Positions 44,662 through 56,358 of a stretch of 64,000 nucleotides of DNA are shown here, piece after piece; position 1 is the first letter of the stretch, and each line of letters starts with the position of its first letter. A program made the translations under genes and the position numbers. The notes below the pieces were generated by a model. That model made no database searches. It was given only the letters and a program-made list of their open reading frames with translations, and had not been told where the DNA came from. The stretch covers positions 670,619-734,618 of the forward strand of contig NZ_JABSPA010000001.1 in the NCBI RefSeq assembly GCF_013214175.1, read 5' to 3'. This DNA is from Colwellia sp. Its GTDB lineage: Bacteria > Pseudomonadota > Gammaproteobacteria > Enterobacterales > Alteromonadaceae.

Positions 44662-47055
44662 GTGCAAGAAAATGTTCTTTGGTATCAAAGCTTAGGCATG
44701 AATGATGTAGATCGCGTCGGCGGTAAAAATGCATCACTTGGTGAAATGATTTCTAACTTGGCTAATGTTGGTGTGCAAGTGCCTACGGGTTTTGCAACTA
44801 CCTCATTTGCCTTTAATGAGTTTTTAGAGCAAAGCGGTATTAATGAAAAAATTTATCAACTTCTTGATGGTTTAGATGTTGACGATGTTAATGCGCTAGC
44901 CAAATGTGGTGCAACTATTCGCCAATGGGTTATCGATACACCATTTCGTCCACAAATGCAGCAGGATATCGAAGCTGCTTATGCACAACTTGCCGGTGAC
45001 TTCTCTGACGATGCTTCTTTTGCGGTACGTTCTTCGGCAACAGCGGAAGACATGCCAGATGCTTCTTTTGCTGGTCAACAAGAAACCTTTTTAAATGTTC
45101 GCGGTTTTGATGCGGTAATGATTGCCATTAAACATGTATTTGCTTCTTTGTTTAATGATAGAGCTATTTCATACCGTGTACATCAAGGCTATGACCACCG
45201 TGGCGTTGCGCTATCTGCTGGTATTCAGCAAATGGTGCGTAGTGATATTTCTTCTTCGGGTGTAATGTTCTCTATAGATACTGAATCTGGTTTTGACCAA
45301 GTAGTCTTTATCACTTCAAGCTTTGGTTTAGGTGAAATGGTAGTACAAGGGGCAGTAAACCCTGATGAATTTTATGTTCATAAACCAACCCTAGCTAAAG
45401 GTAAACCAGCGGTAATACGTCGTAATATTGGTAGCAAAGCTATTAAGATGGTGTACTCAGATAGCCAAGAGCATTCAAAACAAGTTGAAATTGTTGATAT
45501 CGATCCAGTCGATTCTAACCGTTTTTCATTAACCGATAGCGAAGTTGAAGAGCTGGCTAAACAAGCGGTAATCATTGAAAAGCATTACGGCCGAGCCATG
45601 GATATCGAATGGGCAAAAGATGGCTTAGATGGCAAGCTGTACATTGTACAAGCACGTCCTGAAACGGTTAAGAGTCGTGAAAATGCCAATGTAATGGAAC
45701 AGTTCCACTTACAAACAGATGATACGCTAGAGATTGTTTGTGAAGGACGCTCAATTGGTCATAAAATTGGTAGTGGTGAAGTGAAAGTATTATCGTCACT
45801 CGCTGAAATGGATAAAATCCTACCAGGTGATGTTTTAGTTACCGATATGACCGACCCAGATTGGGAACCTATCATGAAGCGCGCCTCAGCGATTGTTACT
45901 AATCGTGGTGGCAGAACTTGTCACGCCGCTATTATTGCTCGCGAAATGGGCATTCCAGCGGTTGTTGGTTGTGGTAATGCCACTGAGCTGATTAAAACCG
46001 GCGATATGGTAACTGTATCTTGTGCTGAAGGTGATACCGGTTTTATTTACCGCGGCAAGCTAGATTATCAGGTGAAGACTTCTGAAATTAATGATATGCC
46101 AGAGTTACCGCTTAAAATCATGATGAATGTTGGTAATCCAGACCGAGCTTTTGCTTTTGCTCGTTTACCACATGCAGGTATTGGTTTGGCGCGTTTAGAG
46201 TTTATTATCAATAAAATGATTGGTATTCACCCAAAAGCGTTACTTAATTTTGATAAGCAGTCAGCTGAATTACAAGATGAAATTAACGATATTATCGCCG
46301 GTTACGAAAGCCCGGTTGAGTTTTATATTGCCAAACTAACTGAAGGTATCTCAACCTTAGCAGCGGCATACTCACCAGAGAAAGTCATTGTTCGTATGTC
46401 TGATTTCAAATCAAATGAATACGCTAACCTGGTTGGTGGTGAAGCGTATGAGCCGCACGAAGAAAACCCTATGATAGGTTATCGCGGTGCTGCACGTTAT
46501 ATCTCTAAAGATTTCAGAGATTGTTTTGCCTTAGAATGTGAAGCGATAAAACGTGTTCGTAACGACATGGATTTAACCAATGTTGAAGTGATGATCCCGT
46601 TCGTGCGTACTTTGGGAGAAGCGGCTGCGGTTATTGACATTTTAGCTGAGCATGGTTTGAAACGTGGCGAGAATGGTTTACGTATTATTATGATGTGTGA
46701 ATTACCGTCAAATGCTTTATTAGCGGATCAATTCCTTGATTACTTTGATGGCTTCTCTATTGGTTCAAACGATTTAACTCAGTTAACGCTTGGTTTAGAC
46801 AGAGATTCTGGTTTAATCGCCCATTTATTTGATGAACGTGATCCTGCAATTAAAATATTACTGGCAATGGCAATTAAAGCCTGTAAAAAGCGTGGTAAAT
46901 ACGTCGGTATTTGTGGTCAAGGACCTTCAGATCATGAAGACTTTGCTGCTTGGTTAGTAGAACAGGGCATTGATAGTGTCTCGTTAAACCCTGATACGGT
47001 ATTACCAACTTGGTTATATCTTGCGGAACAACTAGCAAAGAAAGCTAAAAGCTAG
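44662..47055 (+). CDS. ppsA: Phosphoenolpyruvate synthase
   Basis: 797 residues (E. coli 792). It converts pyruvate and ATP to PEP, AMP and phosphate for gluconeogenesis. The N-terminal ATP-grasp domain starts [20 protein letters not shown] and has [20 protein letters not shown]. The swivelling domain carries the phosphorylated His in [19 protein letters not shown], next to the regulatory Thr targeted by PpsR. The C-terminal PEP/pyruvate domain has [15 protein letters not shown] and the catalytic Cys in [14 protein letters not shown]. The start is GTG with a GGAG ribosome site. A terminator follows at 47105-47142. Confidence 0.97.
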   Translation: MQENVLWYQSLGMNDVDRVGGKNASLGEMISNLANVGVQVPTGFATTSFAFNEFLEQSGINEKIYQLLDGLDVDDVNALAKCGATIRQWVIDTPFRPQMQQDIEAAYAQLAGDFSDDASFAVRSSATAEDMPDASFAGQQETFLNVRGFDAVMIAIKHVFASLFNDRAISYRVHQGYDHRGVALSAGIQQMVRSDISSSGVMFSIDTESGFDQVVFITSSFGLGEMVVQGAVNPDEFYVHKPTLAKGKPAVIRRNIGSKAIKMVYSDSQEHSKQVEIVDIDPVDSNRFSLTDSEVEELAKQAVIIEKHYGRAMDIEWAKDGLDGKLYIVQARPETVKSRENANVMEQFHLQTDDTLEIVCEGRSIGHKIGSGEVKVLSSLAEMDKILPGDVLVTDMTDPDWEPIMKRASAIVTNRGGRTCHAAIIAREMGIPAVVGCGNATELIKTGDMVTVSCAEGDTGFIYRGKLDYQVKTSEINDMPELPLKIMMNVGNPDRAFAFARLPHAGIGLARLEFIINKMIGIHPKALLNFDKQSAELQDEINDIIAGYESPVEFYIAKLTEGISTLAAAYSPEKVIVRMSDFKSNEYANLVGGEAYEPHEENPMIGYRGAARYISKDFRDCFALECEAIKRVRNDMDLTNVEVMIPFVRTLGEAAAVIDILAEHGLKRGENGLRIIMMCELPSNALLADQFLDYFDGFSIGSNDLTQLTLGLDRDSGLIAHLFDERDPAIKILLAMAIKACKKRGKYVGICGQGPSDHEDFAAWLVEQGIDSVSLNPDTVLPTWLYLAEQLAKKAKS

Positions 47056-47104
47056 TATTCGCTCAGTGAAAGCAAGCTAAAATATAGCTAACATAAGTAA
47101 AACG

Positions 47105-47142
47105 AAGCGGCTTACCCAGTTTATCTGGCTAAGTCGCTTTTT
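47105..47142 (+). terminator. Terminator after ppsA
   Basis: Arms agcggcttacccag and ctggctaagtcgct pair at 12 of 14 positions around a tttat loop and are followed by a T run. Confidence 0.75.
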
Positions 47143-47337
47143 TATGCTTGTTTTGGCAACTGTTATCTCTGTCAATAAGCTAAATTAGCATAGAAAACCT
47201 GATTGCATAAAATATACAGAGTTATTCATTTTAGTTGCCATAATATTGAATATAGGGACACTAATTGCGTAAAATTCAATTTCTTCCATGATATACTCGA
47301 ACCACTGTCCTGTTTAACACAAAAAAGTTAAGTCGTT

Positions 47338-50300
47338 ATGCTTCCCCATATTAGTCATCAAAATCACCTTCCGCCTTTATATGACGATTTTATCAGTTCA
47401 TTAAAAGTTAATCATTTCACTGGTGATATTAACGCCAGTTATAGCGCTAGGTTGGCTGTCGCCACCGATAACAGTATTTACCAACAGTTACCGCAATTAG
47501 TTATTCATCCGCGCACTAAAACCGATATTATTTTATTGGCTAAAACAGCCAGTAATGAGCAGTTTCTAAGCATTAAGTTCAGCGCGCGTGGCGGTGGTAC
47601 CGGTACTAACGGCCAGAGTTTAACGCCGGGTGTGGTGGTTGATTTATCTAAATACATGAATAAGGTATTAGAGATCAATGTAGAGGAAAAGTGGGTCCGC
47701 GTTGAAGCCGGTGTGATTAAAGATCAACTCAATGATTATTTACGTCCGCATGGTTTTTTCTTTGCGCCAGACTTATCTACTTCAAATCGCGCGACTGTTG
47801 GCGGTATGATTAATACCGATGCATCAGGACAAGGCTCATTAGTTTACGGTAAAACCTCAAACCATGTCTTAGCTCTGGACTCGGTACTTGCCAATGGCGA
47901 GGTATTTAATACTGAACCGATGGATTTAGCGCAAGCACAGGACTTAGCTAAGCAAGAAAGTACTTATGGCCATACTTATAGTAAAATAATGGCGCAGGTG
48001 CTTGATTCTTGTATTAACAATCGTGCTTTGGTATTAGAGAAGTTTCCCCGTTTAAATCGTTTTTTAACCGGTTATGATTTAGAAAACGTCTTAACGGCAA
48101 ACGAAGCAGGAGAGATTACTGGCGTTGATTTATCACGTTTGATCACTGGCTCTGAAGGCTCATTAGCCTTTGTTTGTGAAGCCAAGTTAAACATTAATCC
48201 TATTCGTGTTGCTAAAACACTGATTAATATCAAATACAACAGCTTTGATTCAGCGCTACGTCACTCGCCAGCTTTGGTTGCAGCGAAAGCGACTTCAGTA
48301 GAGACCATCGATTCACGGGTATTGAATCTTGCTAAGCAAGATATTGTTTGGCATAGCGTTAGTGATTTAATCACTGACGTGCCCGGAAAGATCATGGATG
48401 GCATTAATATCGTTGAATATAACGGCGATAGCATTGCCGATTTAGCTGAGCAGGTCAGCGAGCTTACCTCGATATTAGATGAGTTGATTTGTAAAGACAG
48501 CTCAGACTCAGATAGAACAGATAACTCGGATGGCTCCTCTGGGAGTCGTGGCGTTATTGGTTATCAAGTGACATCTGATCTTGGCAGTATTAACAAAATT
48601 TATGCCATGCGTAAAAAGGCTGTGGGCTTGCTAGGTAAAACAGCTGGCAGTCAAAAACCGCTTGCCTTTGCTGAAGATACTGCGGTACCACCAGAAAACC
48701 TTGCCGATTACATTGTTGAATTTCGCGCGCTCCTTGATGGTCATCAATTAAATTATGGCATGTTTGGTCATGTCGATGCTGGGGTTTTGCATGTCCGTCC
48801 AGCACTGGATATGTGTGATCCTGAGCAAGAAAAGTTACTGCGAATTTTATCTGATGAAGTGGTTAAGCTAACCGCCAAATATGGTGGCTTGATGTGGGGT
48901 GAACACGGTAAAGGCTATCGCTCTGAATATGGCCCAGCTTTTTTTGGTGAACAATTATTTACTGAACTGAGAAAAATTAAAGCAGCTTTTGATCCGCTTA
49001 ATAGAATGAACCCGGGTAAAATTTGTACGCCGTTTGATTCTAATGAACAATTAGTCAGTGTTGATGATACCAAACGTGGTTTCTTTGATAGACAAATTCC
49101 AGTGACGGTGAAAGAGTCATTTACCGCCGCCATGGACTGTAATGGTAACGGCTTATGTTTTAACTACGATGCTGATAGCCCAATGTGCCCATCAAGCAAA
49201 ATTACCGGTGACAGACGCCATTCGCCTAAAGGCCGTGCTGGTTTGATGCGTGAATGGTTACGCTTATTAGAAAAGCAGGGTGTTGATATTCTTAAACTAG
49301 AAGACAATATCAATAGCTCAAAAAGTTTTTGGTCGATAAAAGAAATACTGAGCAGTGCCGCAGAAAAACTACGTATTAACTTTATTAGTAAACCACAGCA
49401 AGATGACAATGGTAATGGCGATTTTTCCCATGAAGTCATGGACGCGATGCAGGGCTGTTTAGCCTGTAAAGCCTGTGCTAGTCAATGTCCTATCAAAGTG
49501 GATGTTCCAGATTTTAGATCGCGTTTTATCAATATCTATTATTCTCGTTATGCCAGACCATTAAAAGATCACCTGGTGGCTAACGTTGAGATACTGGCGC
49601 CATTAATGGCTAAAGCGCCAAAAATTGTTAATGCAGTACTTAATACTAAGCTCTATGAAAAGTTATCAGCGAAAACCATTGGTTATGTAAATACGCCTTT
49701 ATTATCAGTGCCAACCTTGAAAAAACAAGTGAAAAAATCGGGTTTTTCCGGCTTTAATTTAAGCAAGTTACAGGGGCTAACTACAGAGCAACGTAAAGGC
49801 TACGTACTGATAGTACAAGATCCTTTTACTTCATTTTACGATGCTAATACCGTACAAAGCATGATGAGCTTAATTAAAAAGTTGGGTTTAGAGCCAATAT
49901 TGTTACCCTTTAAACCCAATGGTAAAGCGCAACATGTTAAAGGCTTTTTAGCGCGTTTCGCTAAAACGGCTAAATCAAGCAGTGAGTTTTTAAATCAACT
50001 GGCCGCCCTTGATATTCCTATGCTGGGCATGGATGCGTCCATGGTGCTGTGTTATCGCGATGAATACGCTAAAACCTTGCAAGAAAAACGCGGTGATTTC
50101 ACCGTGTTACTTGCCCATGAATGGTTATTAAGCTTTATTGAGCAAGACTCTAGCTTTAAGGCTAAGTCTGTTACAGCAGAGCTCTCCAAAGATAAGCCAT
50201 TTAAACTTTTTTCCCATTGCACCGAGAAAACGGCGTTAGTACACAGTGAAAATGAATGGCAAAAAATATTTGCTCATTTTGGTTTACCCTTAGAAAAAGT

Positions 50301-50520
50301 GACTGTTGGTTGTTGTGGTATGGCAGGGACTTACGGTCATGAAAAAGTCAACCTAGAGAACTCTAAAGGTTTGTTTGAACTCAGCTGGCAACCGAAGTTA
50401 GACGTTTTAGCAAGTGAACAAATATTAGCCACCGGTTTTTCTTGTCGATCGCAGGTGAAGCGCTTTAGTGATTTAAAAGCGAGGCATCCGGCAACAGCGC
50501 TATTGGCGTCGTTGAGCTAA
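47338..50520 (+). CDS. ydiJ: D-2-hydroxyglutarate dehydrogenase-type FAD/Fe-S oxidoreductase YdiJ
   Basis: 1060 residues (E. coli YdiJ 1018). The N-terminal FAD-binding domain of the D-lactate/glycolate oxidase type contains SARGGGTGTNGQSLTPGVVV and GGMINTDASGQGSLVYGKTS. The FAD-linked oxidase C-terminal domain includes YGMFGHVDAGVLHVRPALD and WGEHGKGYRSEY. The C-terminal third has a ferredoxin-like cluster CLACKACASQCPIKVD and the CCG-type GCCGMAGTYGHE. It oxidises D-2-hydroxyglutarate or related D-2-hydroxyacids and passes electrons onward. A Ser/Asp-rich insertion (DSSDSDRTDNSDGSSGSRG) near residues 385-403 looks like a surface loop. Nearness to aroH and ppsA is conserved with E. coli. Confidence 0.92.
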   Translation: MLPHISHQNHLPPLYDDFISSLKVNHFTGDINASYSARLAVATDNSIYQQLPQLVIHPRTKTDIILLAKTASNEQFLSIKFSARGGGTGTNGQSLTPGVVVDLSKYMNKVLEINVEEKWVRVEAGVIKDQLNDYLRPHGFFFAPDLSTSNRATVGGMINTDASGQGSLVYGKTSNHVLALDSVLANGEVFNTEPMDLAQAQDLAKQESTYGHTYSKIMAQVLDSCINNRALVLEKFPRLNRFLTGYDLENVLTANEAGEITGVDLSRLITGSEGSLAFVCEAKLNINPIRVAKTLINIKYNSFDSALRHSPALVAAKATSVETIDSRVLNLAKQDIVWHSVSDLITDVPGKIMDGINIVEYNGDSIADLAEQVSELTSILDELICKDSSDSDRTDNSDGSSGSRGVIGYQVTSDLGSINKIYAMRKKAVGLLGKTAGSQKPLAFAEDTAVPPENLADYIVEFRALLDGHQLNYGMFGHVDAGVLHVRPALDMCDPEQEKLLRILSDEVVKLTAKYGGLMWGEHGKGYRSEYGPAFFGEQLFTELRKIKAAFDPLNRMNPGKICTPFDSNEQLVSVDDTKRGFFDRQIPVTVKESFTAAMDCNGNGLCFNYDADSPMCPSSKITGDRRHSPKGRAGLMREWLRLLEKQGVDILKLEDNINSSKSFWSIKEILSSAAEKLRINFISKPQQDDNGNGDFSHEVMDAMQGCLACKACASQCPIKVDVPDFRSRFINIYYSRYARPLKDHLVANVEILAPLMAKAPKIVNAVLNTKLYEKLSAKTIGYVNTPLLSVPTLKKQVKKSGFSGFNLSKLQGLTTEQRKGYVLIVQDPFTSFYDANTVQSMMSLIKKLGLEPILLPFKPNGKAQHVKGFLARFAKTAKSSSEFLNQLAALDIPMLGMDASMVLCYRDEYAKTLQEKRGDFTVLLAHEWLLSFIEQDSSFKAKSVTAELSKDKPFKLFSHCTEKTALVHSENEWQKIFAHFGLPLEKVTVGCCGMAGTYGHEKVNLENSKGLFELSWQPKLDVLASEQILATGFSCRSQVKRFSDLKARHPATALLASLS

Positions 50521-50679
50521 CCTAGTCGCCATAGCAATGCAGCCAGTTATAGCAAAAAGTGCTAAGGCAGATAAAGTAGTAATACAAAGTCAAATGGAAT
50601 AACATTCAATTACATGTAGTTATGTCTAGTTATATATAATTACATGCAGTTGGATATTACGTAAAAAAGGGATACCAAG

Positions 50680-51849
50680 ATGAAAAAATTGCTATCAATT
50701 AGCACCGCTGGCTTATTAAGCTGCTATTTACCCGTAGCACAAGGCGTCGAGATTTATAATAACGACGAAACCAGCTTTGACTTTAACGGCAACTTGTCGG
50801 TTTATTATCTAAAGAGTGGTGAAACCGCGGAAATAAATGATGGCTTTTCTCGTTATACCTTCGATGTAAAACATCAAATGAAAGATGATTGGCAAGCGCT
50901 AGCGTTATTGGAATGGGGCATACAAATATCTAAAACGGGTGATCAACTTTATATTGGTAATAACAACTTAACCAGTACCGGGCCAGCAGAAGATACCACT
51001 TGGTTGAGGTTAGGTTATGTCGGGGTTGAGCACGAAACTTACGGTCGCTTTACCATGGGTAAGCAGTGGGGCGTAAGCTATGATGTTGCCGGTGTTACTG
51101 ATTATTTTGAAGTGTTTGGCGCTGAAGCCCAAGGTACTTATAACTACGGTACCGATGGTGGTTTCTCAGGCACAGGTCGAGCAGAGCAAGCACTGCAGTA
51201 TAAGGTTAATTATCAAAACTTTAGTTTTGGCGCGCAATACTTAGTATCTGATGATCTCATTCACACCGATATAGCACCAGAAACCCCAAATAATAAACAA
51301 AATTTTGGTGTTAAATTTAATGATTCATATGGCATGTCGGTTGTTTACCAGGCGCCATACGATATTGGCCTAGGTATCGCTTATAACAAAGCTAAAATAA
51401 GCTTAATTGTAGATGTTGATGATTCAAAAGGTGTTATTCAATCGCCTAAAATAGACGATGAAATTATTACCGCCCATATAACTTATCGTCCTTATGGTAG
51501 CCAAGGCTTACATGCTGCACTCGTTTTTACCGAGATGAAAAACCATGAAATCAATGACATCGGTAAAGTGATGGCGAAATCAAGCGGAATCGAGCTATTT
51601 AGTGCTTATCGTTTTGATAATGATATTTCTTTGATCGTCGGTTATAACTCGTTAAAAGATAATTCAAATACCTTAGTTGCTTCAGCAAGTGATTATCACC
51701 TAAAGTATTTTATTTTAAGTGCTAAATATCATTGGGATGATGACTTTTACCTTTATATTGAAAGCAAGATTGATGATTCAACCTTGGTTGCCCAAAATAG
51801 CAGCGCAGCTGAAAATGCTACCGGCGTTGGCATGATGTTTGTGTTCTAA
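50680..51849 (+). CDS. Outer membrane porin (Gram-negative trimeric type)
   Basis: 389 residues. Signal peptide 1-22 (LLSISTAGLLSCYLPVAQG) precedes a protein made of alternating amphipathic strands. The start VEIYNNDETSFDFNGNLSVY, the YGRFTMGKQWGVSYDVAG segment and the final Phe (GVGMMFVF) match general porins of the OmpC/PorA-like class used by Alteromonadales. It forms a diffusion channel in the outer membrane. The ribosome site is agggat. It is monocistronic; the upstream 160 bases contain near-repeats of the motif attacatg-agtta. Confidence 0.88.
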   Translation: MKKLLSISTAGLLSCYLPVAQGVEIYNNDETSFDFNGNLSVYYLKSGETAEINDGFSRYTFDVKHQMKDDWQALALLEWGIQISKTGDQLYIGNNNLTSTGPAEDTTWLRLGYVGVEHETYGRFTMGKQWGVSYDVAGVTDYFEVFGAEAQGTYNYGTDGGFSGTGRAEQALQYKVNYQNFSFGAQYLVSDDLIHTDIAPETPNNKQNFGVKFNDSYGMSVVYQAPYDIGLGIAYNKAKISLIVDVDDSKGVIQSPKIDDEIITAHITYRPYGSQGLHAALVFTEMKNHEINDIGKVMAKSSGIELFSAYRFDNDISLIVGYNSLKDNSNTLVASASDYHLKYFILSAKYHWDDDFYLYIESKIDDSTLVAQNSSAAENATGVGMMFVF

Positions 51850-51895
51850 TATGGCTGCTAATTGTCTGCACTATGTATTAAAAAGATAAGTAGAT

Positions 51896-52150
51896 TTGTC
51901 TGATAAACGCATAATGCTATTACTTAAAATCTCTATCGGTATTGGACTATGTCTATTACTGCTAGGGATTTATTTTCATCTTCACAGTGATTATATGGCA
52001 TCACTAGGTGTCACCGGCATTCTCATTAGCGCCACGTGTTTTGCCTTTGGTATGGTTTTTTCTTTACCCACTAAACTGTATTTGACCTTTCTTTTAATGA
52101 AACGAGAAGCCGAGCAACGAGCCAAAAAATCTAAAAAACCTCAAGATTAA
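51896..52150 (+). CDS. Small inner membrane protein, two helices
   Basis: 84 residues from a TTG start (an ATG at 51914 is possible). Two membrane helices, about 8-26 (LLKISIGIGLCLLLLGIYF) and 38-60 (VTGILISATCFAFGMVFSLP), and a Lys-rich C-terminus (KREAEQRAKKSKKPQD). No family recognised. It lies between the porin and pheS on the same strand. The ribosome site is weak for both starts. Confidence 0.65.
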   Translation: MSDKRIMLLLKISIGIGLCLLLLGIYFHLHSDYMASLGVTGILISATCFAFGMVFSLPTKLYLTFLLMKREAEQRAKKSKKPQD

Positions 52151-52184
52151 CTACTGGCAACCCTTATATCGTATTTATTGATAA

Positions 52185-53351
<1,167 letters not shown>

Positions 53352-53362
53352 GAAAACTCATA

Positions 53363-55798
53363 ATGAAATTTAGTGAATCTTGGTTACGTGAGTGGGTTAA
53401 TCCTGCACTTTCTTCTGATGAATTAGCACATCAAATTACTATGGCTGGCCTAGAGGTTGACGGTGTTGACCCGGTAGCTGGTGAGTTTAGTGGTGTTGTT
53501 ATTGGTGAAGTGGTTGAATGTGGACCTCACCCAGATGCGGATAAGTTACAAGTAACAAAAATTAGTTTAGGTGATTACAGCTCAGCTACAGTTGAAAAAG
53601 GCGAGTTAATTGATATCGTCTGTGGCGCTAAAAACTGTCGTACAGGCTTAAAAGTTGCGGTAGCCACTGTTGGCGCAGTATTACCTGGCGACTTTAAAAT
53701 TAAAAAAGCAAAATTACGTGGTGTACCTTCATTTGGTATGTTGTGTAGTGAGTCTGAAATTGGTTTAGCTGATGATTCAGCTGGCATTATGGAACTAGCA
53801 GCAGATGCGCCAGTAGGCACATGTGTTCGTGAATATTTAGATTTAAACGACGTTACCATTGATGTTGATTTAACTGCTAACCGTGGTGATTGTTTAGGTC
53901 TTAAAGGTTTAGCCCGTGAAGTGGGTGTTTTGAACTCTTTAGCGGTTACCGAGCCCACAATTACAGCTGCAGTGCCAACGATTGATGATGCTTTAACTAT
54001 CAATGTTGAAGCTACTGAAGCATGTCCGCGCTACTTAGGTCGTGTTATCAAGGGTATTAATCCAAGTGCTACCACGCCATTGTGGATGGTAGAAAAGCTT
54101 CGTCGCTGTGGTACTCGTGCAATCGACCCAGTTGTTGATGTGACTAACTATGTGTTGTTAGAACTTGGTCATCCAATGCATGCCTTCGATTTAGCTAAAC
54201 TAGACGGCGGCGTTAACGCAAAAATTACCGTACGTTTCGCTAATAAAGAAGAAAAGTTAACTTTATTAGATGAAAAAGAAGTAACCCTAAAAGAAGGGAC
54301 TTTAGTTATTGCTGATGAGAAAAAAGCATTAGCTATGGCCGGTATCTTTGGTGGTCTTGAGTCAGGTGTTACCACTAACACCACTGATATCTTTTTAGAA
54401 AGTGCCTTTTTTGCACCTTTAGCTATCTTAGGTAAAGCTCGCCAATATGGTTTGCATACCGATTCTTCACATCGTTATGAACGTGGTATCGACCCAACAT
54501 TACAGTTTGACGCTATTGAGCGTGCGACCGAACTTCTTTTAGAAATTGTTGGTGGTCAAGCAGGTCCAGTTGTTGAAGCTAAATCTGATGCTGATATCCC
54601 ACAAACAAAAGAAGTAAGCTTACGTCGTGAAAAACTTGATGGCCGTATTGGTCATCACATTGGTGACGAACAAGTTAGCGAAATTCTTACACGTCTTGGT
54701 TTTACTGTCAGTACCGCAGGCGAAGGCGTTGCTAAAGTATGGCAAGTGATTGTGCCAGCTTACCGTTTTGATATTAAAATCGAAGTCGATTTAATTGAAG
54801 AAGTTGCTCGTATTTTTGGCTATAACAATATTCCAAATATTGCGCCAAAAGCCGCCTTGAAAATGTGTGAGAAAAAAGAAGCTAAGCTTTCTTTGATAAA
54901 TTTGAAACAAGTTTTAGTAAATCGTGATTATCAAGAAGCTATTACCTACAGTTTTGTTGACCCGAAAGTACAAGCATTATTACACCCTGATCAAGCGGTG
55001 ATGACATTACCTCATCCAATATCAAGCGAAATGTCAGTAATGCGCTTAAGTTTATGGACGGGATTGTTGCAGTCGATGGTTTATAACCAAAATCGTCAAC
55101 AAGGCCGAGTACGTTTATTCGAAGCTGGTTTACGTTTTGTGCCTGATGAAAGTGCTGAAAACGGTGTTCGTCAGCAAAACATGTTGGCTGGTGTTATCAG
55201 TGGTCTTCGTGTTGATGAACATTGGAGCATGGAAAAAGCAGCAACTGATTTTTATGACATCAAAGGTGATGTTGAAGCGTTATTAGCTTTGACTTGTGAT
55301 GCTCAAGGTTATGAGTTTTCTAAAGCCGAAGTTGATGCCTTACATCCTGGTCAAACTGCACAAATCACCAAAAATGGTGTTTTGGTAGGTCATGTTGGAA
55401 CCTTACACCCTGAATTAGAAAGAAAATTAGGCTTAAATGGCCGAACATTAATTTTCGAACTATTATTATCAGAAGTACTAGTGCAAAAAATACCTGAAGC
55501 CAGCGACATCTCTCGCTTTCCTGCCAATCGCCGCGACTTAGCGATAGTAGTAAAAGAAGAAGTTGATGCAAAAAAAGTATTACAACTTATTGAAAAGGTT
55601 GGCGGAAATTATTTAATTGATCTAAACTTATTCGATGTATACCAAGGTCAAGGAATTGAAGAGGGTTATAAAAGTTTAGCCATCGCCTTAGTATTACAAG
55701 ATACTAGTAAAACTCTTGAAGAAAAAGACATCACTGATGTTATCGATAGAGTTGTTGAAACCTTGAAAACAGAATTAAATGCATCACTGAGGGACTAA
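53363..55798 (+). CDS. pheT: Phenylalanine-tRNA ligase beta subunit
   Basis: 811 residues, bacterial long type. In order: N-terminal [16 protein letters not shown]-fold tRNA-binding domain ([20 protein letters not shown]), B3/B4 editing domain that clears mischarged Tyr, B5 domain with [10 protein letters not shown] nearby, the catalytic-like core ([17 protein letters not shown]) and the C-terminal anticodon-binding domain ([19 protein letters not shown]). It follows pheS and precedes ihfA by 3 bases, the standard gammaproteobacterial pheS-pheT-ihfA order. Confidence 0.97.
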   Translation: MKFSESWLREWVNPALSSDELAHQITMAGLEVDGVDPVAGEFSGVVIGEVVECGPHPDADKLQVTKISLGDYSSATVEKGELIDIVCGAKNCRTGLKVAVATVGAVLPGDFKIKKAKLRGVPSFGMLCSESEIGLADDSAGIMELAADAPVGTCVREYLDLNDVTIDVDLTANRGDCLGLKGLAREVGVLNSLAVTEPTITAAVPTIDDALTINVEATEACPRYLGRVIKGINPSATTPLWMVEKLRRCGTRAIDPVVDVTNYVLLELGHPMHAFDLAKLDGGVNAKITVRFANKEEKLTLLDEKEVTLKEGTLVIADEKKALAMAGIFGGLESGVTTNTTDIFLESAFFAPLAILGKARQYGLHTDSSHRYERGIDPTLQFDAIERATELLLEIVGGQAGPVVEAKSDADIPQTKEVSLRREKLDGRIGHHIGDEQVSEILTRLGFTVSTAGEGVAKVWQVIVPAYRFDIKIEVDLIEEVARIFGYNNIPNIAPKAALKMCEKKEAKLSLINLKQVLVNRDYQEAITYSFVDPKVQALLHPDQAVMTLPHPISSEMSVMRLSLWTGLLQSMVYNQNRQQGRVRLFEAGLRFVPDESAENGVRQQNMLAGVISGLRVDEHWSMEKAATDFYDIKGDVEALLALTCDAQGYEFSKAEVDALHPGQTAQITKNGVLVGHVGTLHPELERKLGLNGRTLIFELLLSEVLVQKIPEASDISRFPANRRDLAIVVKEEVDAKKVLQLIEKVGGNYLIDLNLFDVYQGQGIEEGYKSLAIALVLQDTSKTLEEKDITDVIDRVVETLKTELNASLRD

Positions 55799-55801
55799 GC
55801 A

Positions 55802-56095
55802 ATGGCGCTTACCAAAGCAGAAGTAGCAGAACATTTATTTGAAAAAGTTGGGCTGAGCAAGCGTGACGCAAAAGATATGGTTGAAATCTTCTTTGAAGAG
55901 ATTCGCGAAACCCTAGAAAGTGGCGACCAAGTCAAGCTTTCAGGTTTTGGTAACTTCGACTTACGTCAAAAAAGCGAACGTCCTGGCCGTAATCCTAAAA
56001 CTGGTGAAGATATTCCAATTTCTGCCCGTAAGGTTGTTACCTTTAGACCTGGTCAGAAACTGAAAAGCCGTGTTGAAGACGGAAATAGCGACTAA
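55802..56095 (+). CDS. ihfA: Integration host factor subunit alpha
   Basis: 97 residues, matching E. coli IhfA closely: [30 protein letters not shown] and [20 protein letters not shown] with the DNA-intercalating Pro in RNPKTGE. With IhfB it bends DNA sharply at specific sites in recombination, replication and transcription. It is the last gene of the pheST-ihfA operon and starts 3 bases after pheT. Confidence 0.97.
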   Translation: MALTKAEVAEHLFEKVGLSKRDAKDMVEIFFEEIRETLESGDQVKLSGFGNFDLRQKSERPGRNPKTGEDIPISARKVVTFRPGQKLKSRVEDGNSD

Positions 56096-56224
56096 GACAA
56101 GCAATTGTCTACTTGCTAATTTAAGCTGAGCAACTTTGTTGCTCGCTTTTCGTGCTTTATTCTGAGCTTAACTCAGTAGATAATGAGTCGAAACAGTAGC
56201 AAATAAATATTACATATAAATGAC

Positions 56225-56262
56225 AAAACCCGCATTAGTGAAAACTAATGCGGGTTTTTTAT
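56225..56262. terminator. Terminator after ihfA, probably bidirectional
   Basis: A hairpin aaaacccgcattag-tgaaaa-ctaatgcgggtttt followed by T6 on the plus strand, with A4 on the left. It separates ihfA from the convergent bat operon 2. Confidence 0.9.
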
Positions 56263-56358
56263 GTGCTAAATTCCTTGCTTTTAGAAAGAGCTGAAATAGA
56301 TAGAGTAGCTTTAGTCTTACTTCTATACCTTTTAAGTTACCTAGCTATTTACAGGTAT

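Noticed and set aside
53575-54003. 142-codon minus-strand frame inside pheT
   Set aside because: It overlaps the conserved pheT tRNA-binding domain, and its product is not protein-like.
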